Part shown: piece by piece, positions 1 to 9,984 of the stretch | How positions within the stretch are numbered: the first letter of the stretch is position 1 | Layout: every line of letters starts with the position of its first letter | Source of the DNA: Pelargonium nanum | Lineage: Eukaryota; Streptophyta; Magnoliopsida; Geraniales; Geraniaceae | Assembly (NCBI GenBank): GCA_036897485.1 | Contig: JAYMTF010000184.1 | Span: forward strand, 1-47,050 | Length of the DNA stretch: 47,050 nucleotides | Direction of reading: 5' to 3' | Made by a program: the position numbers and the translations under genes | Notes under the pieces: model-generated | Told to the model about the DNA's origin: nothing | Seen by the model: the letters and a program-made list of their open reading frames with translations, nothing else | Database searches by the model: none

Positions 1-1337
1 AGCACGACACCGTATTGAACCCTTGATTTTTGACTTAGAAAAATAGTCGAATCAAGTATGATTTTAATTAAACCAATCAATTTTTTGTCCCAAAATAAGT
101 TAGTTTTTTTATATTTTGGCAAGTGACTGAATGAATTGACTATAATAGCCTTAAGAAAAGTTAGTTAGAACTACTTGAGTTATTACAACCAAATCACATG
201 AGGGCGTATGAGGGAAAATCAAACACTAATAAAATCATCATTAATTTTTGCAAAAAAGTGAAACAAGACACTTATTCCGGGATGGCTGGAGTATTTCATA
301 TTGTTGATGACATTTGCTGAAAGATATGTGAATATGAATCATGAAATAGTTTGACAAGGTCAGCTCCCACCAATCAGCCTACAAGCCTTATATGTGTTGA
401 CATGAATGCACAATGTCTAATTATGAGCATGAAGCTAGACCCATTGTTATATTTGTTGAAACTCCTAACATACTACTTGCTCTTTCAAGGTACAAGATAT
501 TCTAAAAAACAATGAGTTTACTAAACCTCTTGCTACTATGGATTTGGCATGGTTTGCGGTATGTGTTTTATCTGAGTTTCGTATCTTTGATGTTGTAATC
601 ACCAAATCAAAAGTAATATATTATTCTGCTGACATACCTTTTGGTCAACCCACTTGTTGTAGGCAAGTGCTCTATTGACTCTACCTATTATCTTTTTGTA
701 TAACCTGTGTTCAGCCATTTTCAGGTTAGTGATTTTTAAGCACAGTTGCTACAGTTTCCTTGTATTTGACACCCACAGAGATTGATCTATAATTTTTGTT
801 TCACACTTGTGCAGTAAAAAGGCAAGGCGGCATTCTCGTACTTCGCAGACCCACCAACGTCGAAGGGCCAAGCGGCCTCATCCTGACAGGTGAAAATTGT
901 TCAGGACGATCAAAGGTTATCAAATTAGTCAAAATGACCTTTCCAATTATGACTAGTTTGAGTTCAGAGAAAATCTCATTTGCAAACTTGTATATAGATG
1001 AGTACTTCATGTCGATATGATCCAGCATCATTGTAAACAAACGGCTAAAGGATCAAATATCATCTGAAATATCTCATGATGAAATTTTGTTCTGAACTTT
1101 ATCGAGTGAAGTAATATTTCATGTCACAAACAGCTAAATAATAATAGAAATTGGACAGTCATGGATAGACTGTTTCTTGTGGTCAAGACTTGGAAGTTGT
1201 AAATTTGTAATGCATGAACTTGAAGATTCTCAAAACTTATCTAGCTGCTGTTCCCTTAGAGAATGTAGAGAAGTGGCATAAGAGATAAACAGATCTACCA
1301 TGTGATGAGTTCTTTAAATAACACATAATCATTGTTG
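1..1337. other. Intergenic, no confident gene; two exon-like scraps
   Basis: No complete gene is visible. Two short plus-strand stretches look exon-like. Positions about 491-560 read VQDILKNNEFTKPLATM and onward between an AG acceptor (CTTTCAAG) and a GCG|GTATGT donor. Positions about 817-893 read a very basic peptide (KKARRHSRTSQTHQRRRAKR, then a few residues and TGA) after a TTGTGCAG acceptor. They could be the last exons of a gene entering from the left, or a gene relic. I do not recognise the protein and the exon linkage is inference. Confidence 0.25.
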
Positions 1338-1960
1338 CTATTTGTCATCATTTTTTGCGTTTCTTCTTTTGTGGTAGAATAGTTTACTACTTCTCCACAA
1401 TTTGCTTGTGTTTTGTGCATCAGTAGCTCTTGTGTAGCTTCCTTCTTCATGGCATGAACCCGATATGGCAGTAACAAAACAACACCGAACCACCTCACGA
1501 ATCTCATCACTGTTTTCGCAACTTTTGAGCCTCTCAGCTGCGACTGTGCACTTACTATGACACGTTCTTGAAGAACACTCACTCGTGATAAGAGTTGTGC
1601 CATCAGAGCAACAATGCTCGCGGTTCTTTGTAAGCTGAGTCCACGGACTTGTTATGAGCACGTGAGCCGGCATCTTTGTCGTTAGAGTGACATATTGAAG
1701 CACAACTATTCGACTGAGCCTCACAAACCATTGGAGGAGCTTTGTTTCCGGAGCAGAAATGCTTGTGAGCATGGGATGGTTGATGATCAGCTGAGCCCGT
1801 GCAATTGCTTTGAGCACAGGAGCTAAATACTTCCGTCTCAGGGTCACATTTTTCAGCACAGCTATCTCAAGAACACTTTGGAGCTCTTTGGGAGGCGAAT
1901 GAGTTGGCTCGTTCCTGAGGGCAGTAGGTGGTTATTTTCGAGCTAAATGCTCAGGAGGTG
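1338..1960 (-). pseudogene. Decayed C-terminal tail of an HMA2/4-type heavy-metal ATPase
   Basis: On the minus strand one frame (about 1922 down to a TGA at 1603-1605) reads a Cys/His-rich tail: DSCAEKCDPETEV, then CAQSNCTG, DHQPSHAHKHFCSGNK, CEAQSNSCASICHSNDKD, RAHNKSVDSAYKEP. A different frame continues it (about 1640 to 1475) as REHCCSDGTTLITSECSS, CHSKCTVAAERLKSCE and EIREVVRCC. This mix of CC pairs, spaced Cys and His is typical of the metal-binding cytosolic tail of plant Zn/Cd ATPases HMA2 and HMA4. An in-frame stop precedes DSCAEKC, and the frame change near 1620-1640 breaks the message. No transmembrane or catalytic part is found upstream, so only the tail remains. An intact HMA gene lies 2.5 kb away on the opposite strand. 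The assignment rests on composition and remembered family features, not on an alignment. Confidence 0.6.
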
Positions 1961-2354
1961 GTCTCGGCCATTCGTTCGGATTAGGGAGACATGCATTGGT
2001 TTGACTTTCTTGTTAGCGATTGTTTATCGTTCATATAAATGTACTTGCGTATAGAGTTTTCGTTTGTATGTAGGTTTGTGAATTGAGTTTTTCATGCGTT
2101 AACTAGACACTCTAATTCTGTTCCAAACATTTGTTATTGGGATGAGAGTTTCCTCCCCTAAGCTGTTTTGAATTCGTTTTGTTTGGATATTTAATTTAAC
2201 GAAGGATTCCTGGAAAAGAAAGTACACGATGATAATGATTGTTATTTTTTAAAAACAAGTATTATTTCATTGAAGAAATAGTACATTCGAATTTAAAATT
2301 GTGCAATACATGAATGAAGATTTTAATCGAGCTTTGATGAATGAATGAAGGTAA
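1961..2354. other. Spacer between HMA-tail relic and Cys-rich peptide gene
   Basis: No coding signal recognised. It should include the 3' untranslated region of the minus-strand Cys-rich peptide gene near 2260-2354. Confidence 0.4.
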
Positions 2355-2807
2355 TTAGTAGAGTCCGAAAACAGTTCTAGCGGAGAAGTCCTTGTTTTGA
2401 TTCTCATAACAAATACACCAAGGAGGGAGGCAAAAGCAAGGCCCACAAATGGGCGGCGGTGGGCATTGCCCCGCGCAGTCCGCACTTGTTTTGCAGTCTA
2501 CATTCGTCTTCATTACTTTCTCCTCTCCCATCAATAAATCTGCACACAAAAATCTATCAATTACATACTTACTTGTACAGCGAATTACATACGGATTATA
2601 TATCGTACAAAATAAAGATAAAGTAAAACACATATCAAATAATTGATATTATTATTATATCAATTGCAACTAAAACGATGTAGTTTCAAGTTAACTGATA
2701 TCAATTTTCTCTCAAAGATAGGTAAGTTAAGATAAAGAAGGTTACTTACCAGAAGAAAGAGCCAAGAGCAGGACAACAAAAGCCAGCTTCAGTGTAACCT
2801 TCTCCAT
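2355..2807 (-). CDS. Small secreted cysteine-rich peptide, 80 aa
   Basis: Two exons, 2750-2807 and 2355-2539, split by a GT-AG intron (donor GGTAAGT, acceptor TGTGCAG), join in frame to 243 nt. Residues 1 to about 25 form a signal peptide (MEKVTLKLAFVVLLLALSS) with the intron just after it, the usual layout for plant secreted peptides. The mature part has eight cysteines packed in about 28 residues and rich in proline: DCKTSADCAGQC, PPPPICGPCFC, LPPWCIC, followed by an acidic/basic tail ending in VFGLY. The spacing does not match a standard defensin (CSab), thionin or Bowman-Birk inhibitor that I know. It may be a defensin-like or lineage-specific Cys-rich peptide for defence or signalling; function unknown. 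A TATA box lies about 85 bp upstream. The splice structure is well supported, the role is not. Confidence 0.75.
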
Positions 2808-2892
2808 ATCTAATATTGATGTGTTCTTTATCAAAAATAAATAAATAAATAAATAAAAATATTGATGTCCTAGTTATCTACATGGGTCTCAA

Positions 2893-2903
2893 CATATTTA
2901 TAG
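2893..2903 (-). promoter_or_regulatory. TATA box of the Cys-rich peptide gene
   Basis: The minus strand reads CTATAAATATG about 86-96 bp upstream of the ATG at 2807, a fitting distance for a plant TATA box with a short leader. Read by eye only. Confidence 0.5.
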
Positions 2904-4446
2904 GTTCCAACAGCTCTACAACTAATGGACCAAATATTGTTTTGGAAATAAAAAGGAAGAAAATCAAACAAATTCTATTGTAACATTATTTGCAATGTGC
3001 TTTATTGAGCAACTAGGATCATCAAATTCTATACTTTTGATATGTGACTAAGGAGAGATACATTTTTCCAATTGTGTATGAATTGAATTATGAATGTGTA
3101 TATTTTTTTCATTCAAAATCAAATACTAATTCAGAAATATTGCAAGGTACAATATTTTTGGTACATGTTTTGTGTATATACAAACTAGCAAGTGGTATGG
3201 TGGCCAGACTGTACTACACCAAATGTATGAACCAAATCTTCTGATATTAATTTCTCCAAGTTTACTATAATCCAAATTCATTTTCTCCCTCTTTCTTTAT
3301 TATTAATTTATATCCATGTATGATATAATACTAATATACAACATCATATCTAATTTTATTTATTTAAAAAATGGAATTTTTTTTTGGTATGGCTTCAAGA
3401 ACTCTTCGTCGAAAAATGCAATTGTGAAAACTTGTATAGAAGCAAATATTTTTTGTTTATTATTGTTTTTAATTAAGAAATTTAAATAAATAGTAATTCT
3501 ATCAGTATAATTAGAGGTGGCATTTAGACCGTGTCAAATTATGGCCAAATCCGTTCGAGCTCGGGTTTAAACGGGTCGGGCCAAAAAATGCACACTTACT
3601 TTTTGGATAATTTTTTTATTGGTATGGACCCGGCCCGTCAATCATGGGTTTAGCCCGCGGGTTGGCTGATAAATGTTTCATAACAAAACAAATAATTTAC
3701 TTTAAAACTTGGCACATACAAATTGTTATCATTTCAATTCGACACACAAATTCGTCAATTAACACTATAGAAAATTCAAATTGTCAAAATTTCAAGTTAG
3801 CACTTACCATTAGTAATGGTAAAATCAAACCTTAAAACTTACTAGTTGCAAGTCACAATAAATATTTGTCTTATGCAAATATGCCCACTTTACAATTGGA
3901 TCAAATACACTCAAAATTATAACATAAAGGGATACAAGAGCATGTCAATATAATTTAATCTCAAAATTAAAATTATTCAAAACTACTATTGGGACCATAG
4001 TTCAATTTGGTGATTGGACATTGAAAAGTCACAAATTAGTGGTTGAACCTTTCAAAAGTTAAACAAACTAATGACTACACAGCTATCCGTTAATTTTAAT
4101 TTTAATTGTCGATGGTGTCATGGACTACTATTTACTAACTTTGATTGATGTATATTTATATGTTTGTTGACCCACAATATCTAGGCTTATATAGTGACAT
4201 GGAATAATGACAATATTAATATTATGTGGTGCGTAAGTGTGTTGAATCAGACAAACATGTATTTAGTTAAACCCTCAAATAGTCAACCTATGATACTCTC
4301 CATTTAGAGTTCATCAAACTTTTCATCAAAAACACCATGACTGGGTATGTTAATCTCCTCAATTTTCAGTGAATTTCTTCAATAAACATACATATAATTG
4401 AATGCTTTTAATTTGTTGTTGTTGTTGTTGAGAACAATTAAGAGAT
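2904..4446. other. Intergenic, AT-rich, with a hAT-like repeat fragment
   Basis: No gene is supported. The stretch at 3512-3660 opens with TAGAGGTGGCA and holds AAACGGGTCGGGCC and GGACCCGGCCCG words, typical of dispersed plant hAT-type nonautonomous elements. The rest is low-complexity AT-rich DNA; the end should contain the promoter and leader of the HMA gene starting at 4447. Confidence 0.5.
3512..3660. repeat. hAT-like nonautonomous element fragment
   Basis: The TAGAGGTGGCA start followed by GGGTCGGGCC / GGCCCGTC words is a familiar signature at the ends of plant hAT-type elements. Neither the second terminal repeat nor a target duplication was located, so the edges are guesses. Confidence 0.35.
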
Positions 4447-7400
4447 ATGGAATTGGGAGGTGCAAAGACTTTAGAGAGAAGCTACTTTGAAGTGTTGGGT
4501 TTGTGCTGTTCATCAGAGGTTCCTCTGATTGAGAAGATCCTTAAGCCTCTCAATGGTGTCCATCACATTTCCATCATTGTCCCAACCAAAACTGTCATTG
4601 TTCTTCACAACCCTCTCCTCCTACCTCCCCTCAAAATTGGTACCTATTTTCTTTACTACTTTCTTTTCTCTTGTTTGGCTTCCAAGAAAACTGACTTTAC
4701 TTCTAAACTTATCTAATCTCAGTTGAGGAGCTGAACAAAGCAAGACTAGAAGCTATTGTTAGGCCACAGCAAGGTGAGAGCAACTTCAAGAACAAATGGC
4801 CTGCACCATCTACTATGCTTTCCGGCTTCTTGCTTCTGCTTTCGTTCTTGAGATACGTCTACGATCCTTTCAAGTGGTTGGCTCTAGGCTCTGTTGCTAT
4901 TGGCCTCCCTACTATTCTTCTCAGAACCTTAGCTTCGATCCGAAACCTCACTCTCAATATCAACATTCTTGTTCTTTTGGCAGGCAAGTCCATATATCTC
5001 TTGTTAATGTCCCACGTTGAAAGAATGCGAAGTCTGTTTGCACTTGATATATACGTTGGGTCACCACCTATAAGCTTAAGCTTTTGGGTTGAATCAAGTT
5101 TAAAATGGTATCAGAGCTGGTTCTGTTTGAGCCTAGTGACCCGTCTTTGTTGCTTCCCTTTTCTTTTTGTGCCTAATTCAATCTCATTTGTGTTAATTTT
5201 GATGGTTTTGCAGTGGGAGGTACACTTGCTTTACAGGATTATTGGGAAGCTGGTTCTGTTGTTTTCCTATTCTCCATTGCTCAGTGGTTGGAGTCAAGAG
5301 CAAGTTACAAGGTTCAAATCAAATACTTGTCTTTCTATATTGTGTTCTATTAGGAGCTCAAATCAAATACTTGTGTTATTCACTACAGGCTATGGCTACA
5401 ATGTCATTTTTGACAAGCATGGCTCCTCAGACAGCTATAATAGCTGAAACTGGAGAGCAACTTGATGTCAATGATGTCAAGGTGGGCACAGTAGTTGCAG
5501 TTAAGGCCGGTGATACAATTCCAGTTGATGGAATCGTCGTGGAAGGAACTTGTGAAGTCGATGAGAAGACGTTGACAGGAGAATCCTTTCCTGTTGTTAA
5601 GCAATTGGACTCGACTGTTTGGGCTGGCACGATCAACCTAAACGGTTATATCATATCTATTGCTTTACTCTAATCTCGGATAAAACAACTCTTTTGACAC
5701 ATTTGTGTTTGCCATCAGGTTATATCAGTGTAAAGACTAGTGCTCTAGCTAGAGACTGTGTGGTGGCAAGAATGGCAAAGCTAGTAGAAGATGCTCATAA
5801 CAGGAAGTCACCAACTCAAAGATTTATAGACAGTTGTGCAAAGTTTTACATTCCTAGTAAGTCATTTGTAATGTGAAGTCTCTCACCACTTGATATACAC
5901 GTTGATCCCTCCACCTATAAGCTTAAGTTTTTGGTTTGGATCAAGTTAACATAGTATAAGAGTTGGTTCTGTTTGGGCCTAGTGACCCGTCTTTGTTGCC
6001 TCCCCTCTTGGTCCACGTGCAGGATATGTTGTGTTATCCGGCCTGCACGTAAGGGGGAGTGTTAACATCACACATTGAAAGAATGTGAAGTCTGTCAGCA
6101 CTCTCCACCTATAATCTTAAGCTTTTGGGTTGGATCAATTTTAACATATAAAGTCATTCCTAGTATTTGTAGCTTCATATTTGCTGATTCCACTTTTGCA
6201 TTTCTCAGTTGTCATGGTTATATCAGCTGCTTTTGCTGTGATTCCTGCTGTGCTAAGGGTTCATAATTTGAAGCACTGGCTTCACTTGTCAATAGTTGTT
6301 CTGGTAAGCACATGTCCATGTGCTCTCATCCTCTCCACACCAGTTGCAATTTTCTGTGCACTCTCAAAGGCAGCAACAACAGGGCTACTAGTCAAAGGTG
6401 GAGACTACATTGAGCTTCTTGCTAAAGTGAAAACAGTTGCTTTTGACAAAACCGGCACGATCACAAGGGGAGAATTTGTTGTGACAGATTTTCAGGCTAT
6501 GAACAATGATATCAGCCTCACAACATTGCTCTACTGGTAAGTGGAATGGTGTTTCAAGAACATTAATTTCAAGTGTATTGAAAACTAAGTTTAGTGATGT
6601 AAAATGCACAGGGTTTCGAGCATTGAAAGCAAATCAAGCCATCCAATGGCATCTGCTCTTATTGACTATGGACGCGTGCATTCAGTCGAGCCAGTGCCTG
6701 AGAATGTTGTGGATTTTCAAAACTATCCCGGGGAAGGAATCTATGGAAAGATTGATGGGAAAGAAATATACATTGGTAACTGGAGAATTGGGCTCAGAGC
6801 TGGGTGCATAACAGGTATATCAATTGTTTACTCTTACATAACAGGACAGTTTCACACAAAATTACTATTTGCACACCAAATCACATAAGAAGTTGCAGAT
6901 TCAAAAGTCCTCCATGCCAAGGAAGGCAAGACATATGGGTATATATACTATGGAGCAGCTCCAATTGGAGTCTTCAACCTCTCTGATGCTTGTCGATCCG
7001 GAGCCATTGAGGCTATTGAAGAGCTGAAATCTATGGGTATCAGAACTGTCATGCTCACAGGTGATAGTCATGCAGCCGCCCAGCTTGTGCAATATCAGGT
7101 ACAGAGTGGCTTAAGGCGTTTGCTTCTCTTGAGGTCTCAAGTTCGAGCCTCGGTTGTTACGCTTGCTGATCAAAAATATATATAAACACAGAACATAGTA
7201 ATATAATTTAAGATTGTATATTAGAGTCCTGATTAAACATCTTTGGGGCGCAGATGGACCATGCTCTTGACATAGTTCGAGCAGAACTTCTACCAGAAGA
7301 CAAAGCAAGAATCATCGAGGACTTCAAGAACGAGGGACCAACAGTAATGGTTGGGGATGGTGTGAATGATGCTCCTGCATTAGCCACAGCTGATGTAGGC

Positions 7401-7991
7401 ATATCAATGGGGATTTCAGGCTCTGCACTCGCCATGGAAACGGGGCACGTAATTCTCATGTCAAATGACATTCAAAAGATACCGAAAGCAATAGAGCTCG
7501 CGAAAAGAACTCGTAGGAAGCTCATTGAGAATGTTGTGATTTCCATCACCACTAAGGGTGCTATTCTTGCACTAGCATTTGCAGGGTACCCATTGATTTG
7601 GGCAGCAGTTCTTACCGACGTTGGGACATGTTTGGTTGTGATTTTAAACAGCATGCTACTTCTTCAAGAGACCCCAGAGAAGCAAACAAGGCTTTCAAGG
7701 TCCAAATATGGCACATTCTCTTCTACCATGTTTAAGCAAGAAAGTGGGTTTGTTAGCACAGCAAGGCAGTGTGGTAAAGGATGCTGCAGCAAAGATAGTC
7801 CTCGTAAAGCTTCCCGGGACACAAGAATTGATAGAGACTCCGAGCCAATCCAAATGGCGGGTTCTAGTAATGCACTGATGTCTGTGAGCTGCGTGAAAGC
7901 TAATTGTTGTGAGAATAAGAACCCAGCAAACGCGGTACAAAATAGTTCTTGTTGTGGTCAAAAAATGCAAGATAGATGCCAAGAAGAGTGA
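4447..7991 (+). CDS. HMA2/3/4-like: P1B-type heavy-metal (Zn2+/Cd2+) transporting ATPase, HMA2/3/4 group
   Basis: ATP-driven export or vacuolar loading of Zn and Cd. Nine exons: 4447-4639, 4723-4983, 5214-5311, 5389-5644, 5719-5856, 6209-6536, 6612-6814, 6899-7098, 7254-7991; total 2415 nt, 804 aa, phases consistent throughout. Seen in order: N-terminal metal-binding domain with GLCCSSE (Cys20-Cys21, Glu24), the CCxxE form of Zn/Cd pumps rather than the CxxC of Cu pumps; transmembrane segments; TGES actuator loop (about 246-249); [10 protein letters not shown] with the CPC metal site (351-353); phosphorylated Asp in DKTGT (395); SHP motif (His435); GDGVNDAP hinge (593-600). The tail has Cys pairs (GCCSK, NCCEN, SCCGQ). 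Intron 2 is GC-AG. Introns 2 and 5 carry TRIM-like elements and intron 8 a SINE-like sequence. The stop at 7989-7991 probably comes from a one-base insertion (see findings); the alternative frame runs to 8118. HMA2, 3 and 4 cannot be separated by eye; the short tail is closer to HMA3 or a truncated HMA2. Confidence 0.93.
4984..5213 (+). other. GC-AG intron 2 of the HMA gene
   Basis: The exon ends TTGGCAG and the intron starts GCAAGT, the standard consensus of the rare GC donor class. Only this choice joins NINILVLLA to [14 protein letters not shown] in frame and matches the family. The intron holds an LTR plus primer-binding site. Confidence 0.85.
5002..5117 (+). mobile_element. TRIM-like LTR plus primer-binding site inside HMA intron 2
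   Basis: A segment starting TGTTAATGTCCCACGTTGAA and ending near 5105 matches the LTRs of the intron 5 element. It is followed at once by TGGTATCAGAGC (5106-5117), complementary to the 3' end of initiator tRNA-Met, the usual primer site. The shared inner sequence (AGCCTAGTGACCCGTCTTTG) continues to about 5156. No second LTR is present, so this is a truncated copy. Confidence 0.7.
5872..6146 (+). mobile_element. Miniature LTR retrotransposon (TRIM-like) in HMA intron 5
   Basis: A 5'-truncated LTR (5872-5951, ending TTAACA), a degraded primer site (5952-5965), about 90 bp of noncoding interior, a polypurine tract AAGGGGGAG (6051-6059) and an 87-bp 3' LTR (6060-6146, TGTTAACATC to TTTTAACA) lie in order. 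The two LTRs share the core CCACCTATAA-CTTAAG-TTTTGG. With about 275 bp in total and no coding capacity it fits a TRIM. It is in sense orientation with the host gene. Confidence 0.72.
7103..7200 (+). repeat. tRNA-derived SINE-like sequence in HMA intron 8
   Basis: AGTGGCTTAAGGCG (7105-7118) resembles a tRNA A box and CAAGTTCGAGCCTC (7138-7151) a B box, followed by an AT-rich tail. It begins just downstream of the exon 8 donor. The boxes are closer together than in a normal tRNA, so it is degenerate. Confidence 0.5.
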
Positions 7992-8118
7992 TGATGTGAT
8001 TAACAATACTGCATCAATGGCAAGCCTTGGGGGATGCTGCAAAAAATCTGGTGGGCAATGTTGTGGTAAGCCTCAGCAATATGAAGATGTAGCACCAGAA
8101 ATTGTAATAGAATTGTGA

Positions 8119-8880
8119 GACTATAGTAGTTGCATACAAACAAATGGAGAAAGCTTCCTTCTTAAATCAAATATCAAAATCCTAAATTTGCAACAAAGAT
8201 ACCATGTTGTAGCTTGGATGCCCATTGTAGCACCTTCATTGTAGGATGAAGCCTCAAACACTTGGGAAATAGGAGATCTTTTGGTGGATTTAGAAAATCT
8301 AAACAACTTTGTTCTCGCCTACACGGTAAGGGTATCTCTTTCTTTTCCATTCGAATTTTCTCAAAGAGGAGTGTGTGTCTTGAACTATTGAGTCATCCTC
8401 TAAAAGAGTAAACTGTCTAATATACGTAAATTCAACCAATAAACACATTTTATGACACTAAACAACTATTTATCTTGAACAATTAGCGCGTATATATTAT
8501 ATTTAAATAAATACGTGACATGTAAGTAACGAATTAATATTCAGAAACAAAATTAAATATCATTATATAAATAAAAATAATTGACCCAGTGGCACAACTG
8601 GTTCAGTCTCTGGGTCAGCTTTTTAAACGTTGATGTATACCAACACCACCTAACATGAATTTGAAATCACTTTAGAACCAACCATTGTTTGTTAATTGTT
8701 ATGTTCCAATTTATTAGTAAAAAAGAAATAGGCGCGGACAGGGGGGACACAATGGACATTTTACACACAAAAACCAAACACCGAGAGTGGCATACTCGTA
8801 AATAAAAGTGAACATCGAGATGTGATGCGAGATCCGATTCTCAACCTGAAACTTCAATTTTTGTCTGTTTATGTTTTTTT
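8119..8880. other. Intergenic between HMA and the DUF630/632 gene
   Basis: Contains the HMA 3' untranslated region and, towards the end, the promoter of the next gene. No coding signal is seen. Confidence 0.5.
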
Positions 8881-9984
8881 GACCGTTGCATTTCTCAGCT
8901 ATCTCTGCTCTGTGTGTGATCAAGCTCTGCATTATTTCCGCCTACAATAACCTTGGTGCTTGGTAAGCTTCTTCTTCGCCTCTCTGTTCATCTCCTCAAT
9001 CTCTGCATTATTTCCATTTCCCAAACAGGTTTGTGTAGCTTCATCACTAGCTTTTACCTTATTTTGTTTCTAAATCAGAACTTGAATTTCTCATTTTATA
9101 TTTCATTTTCTATTTTAGAACTTGGGTTCTCACTGGATTTCGATTCTCACCTTCATTTATATATCCTTGTGAGGTTTCTGAGTATTCATTTTATGAATTT
9201 CGTTTGAGAGCTTGTAGTTTCAGGAGCTTCAGATGTAGATTTAGTCTGTTAAATATCTTCTTCTGTTGCAGATATATCTGCCCAAAAAAAACTTTAAATT
9301 TACAAAAGTTTGTATTTATGTTTTCAGATGGGTCTAAATGTATCTGAAAATTTTCATTTATTTTTCAAAGTTGAGGCAAATGATAGCTGAATATCGCCAT
9401 CACACCATGGGACACCTGCAGATAGTTAATCATTTTTCCTCATTTTGTTGTGCACTTTTCTTTTAACATTGTTGCAAAAACTCCATCTTCTTTTAATTTT
9501 TGTTCTTTCCACCTATTTGGGTTTGGGGTTAAATGTTTGGTTTGCAATTTCTCTTCTGCCTCTAGTATTGGTTCTTGTTGATGGTTGGATGAAGGTTAGC
9601 TACTTGGTCCTTTTTAAGTTGTATAAAAAAACCCTCTCCTTTTTCTTATGTCCTCTTCTAGTTTCTGATTGTTCCTTGAACCCTTGTAATGTATATGTAT
9701 AGTATAACTATAATCTATCAAAAAGTTAAGTTTAGCTCTATTGAGCTGAATTTCTTTGGAAAAGTTATTGTCACTTTTTTCTTTGTGGTGTGCATGTTGG
9801 ATTGATAATTTGATTCTTCCATTACCAAATATGAATTGGAGTAATCAACTTCTTTATGTTTAATTGAGCAGCTCAAGAACCTTTTTAGGAATCTGGTGAG
9901 ATTTTCACAACAATATCTTAGTCATTTCTTCGCGGATTCAAGTTTGAAGAGCTCGTAGTGTACTAGAAAGAAAGAGAGAGAGAG
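8881..9984 (+). other. Likely 5' untranslated exons and leader intron of the DUF630/632 gene
   Basis: A leader exon probably ends near 8960 (CTTG|GTAAGC) and resumes after an acceptor near 9871 (TTGAGCAG|CTCAAG). A purine run GAAAGAGAGAGAGAG directly precedes the ATG at 9985. The donor and acceptor look good but cannot be proven without transcripts. Confidence 0.45.

Noticed and set aside
4815-5447. 210-codon open frame across HMA exons 2-4
   Set aside because: It is exon 2 read through the GC-AG intron; only part of it is the real protein.
9445-9702. 85-codon frame in the DUF630/632 leader
   Set aside because: T-rich intron-like sequence giving a hydrophobic run; no domain or splice support.
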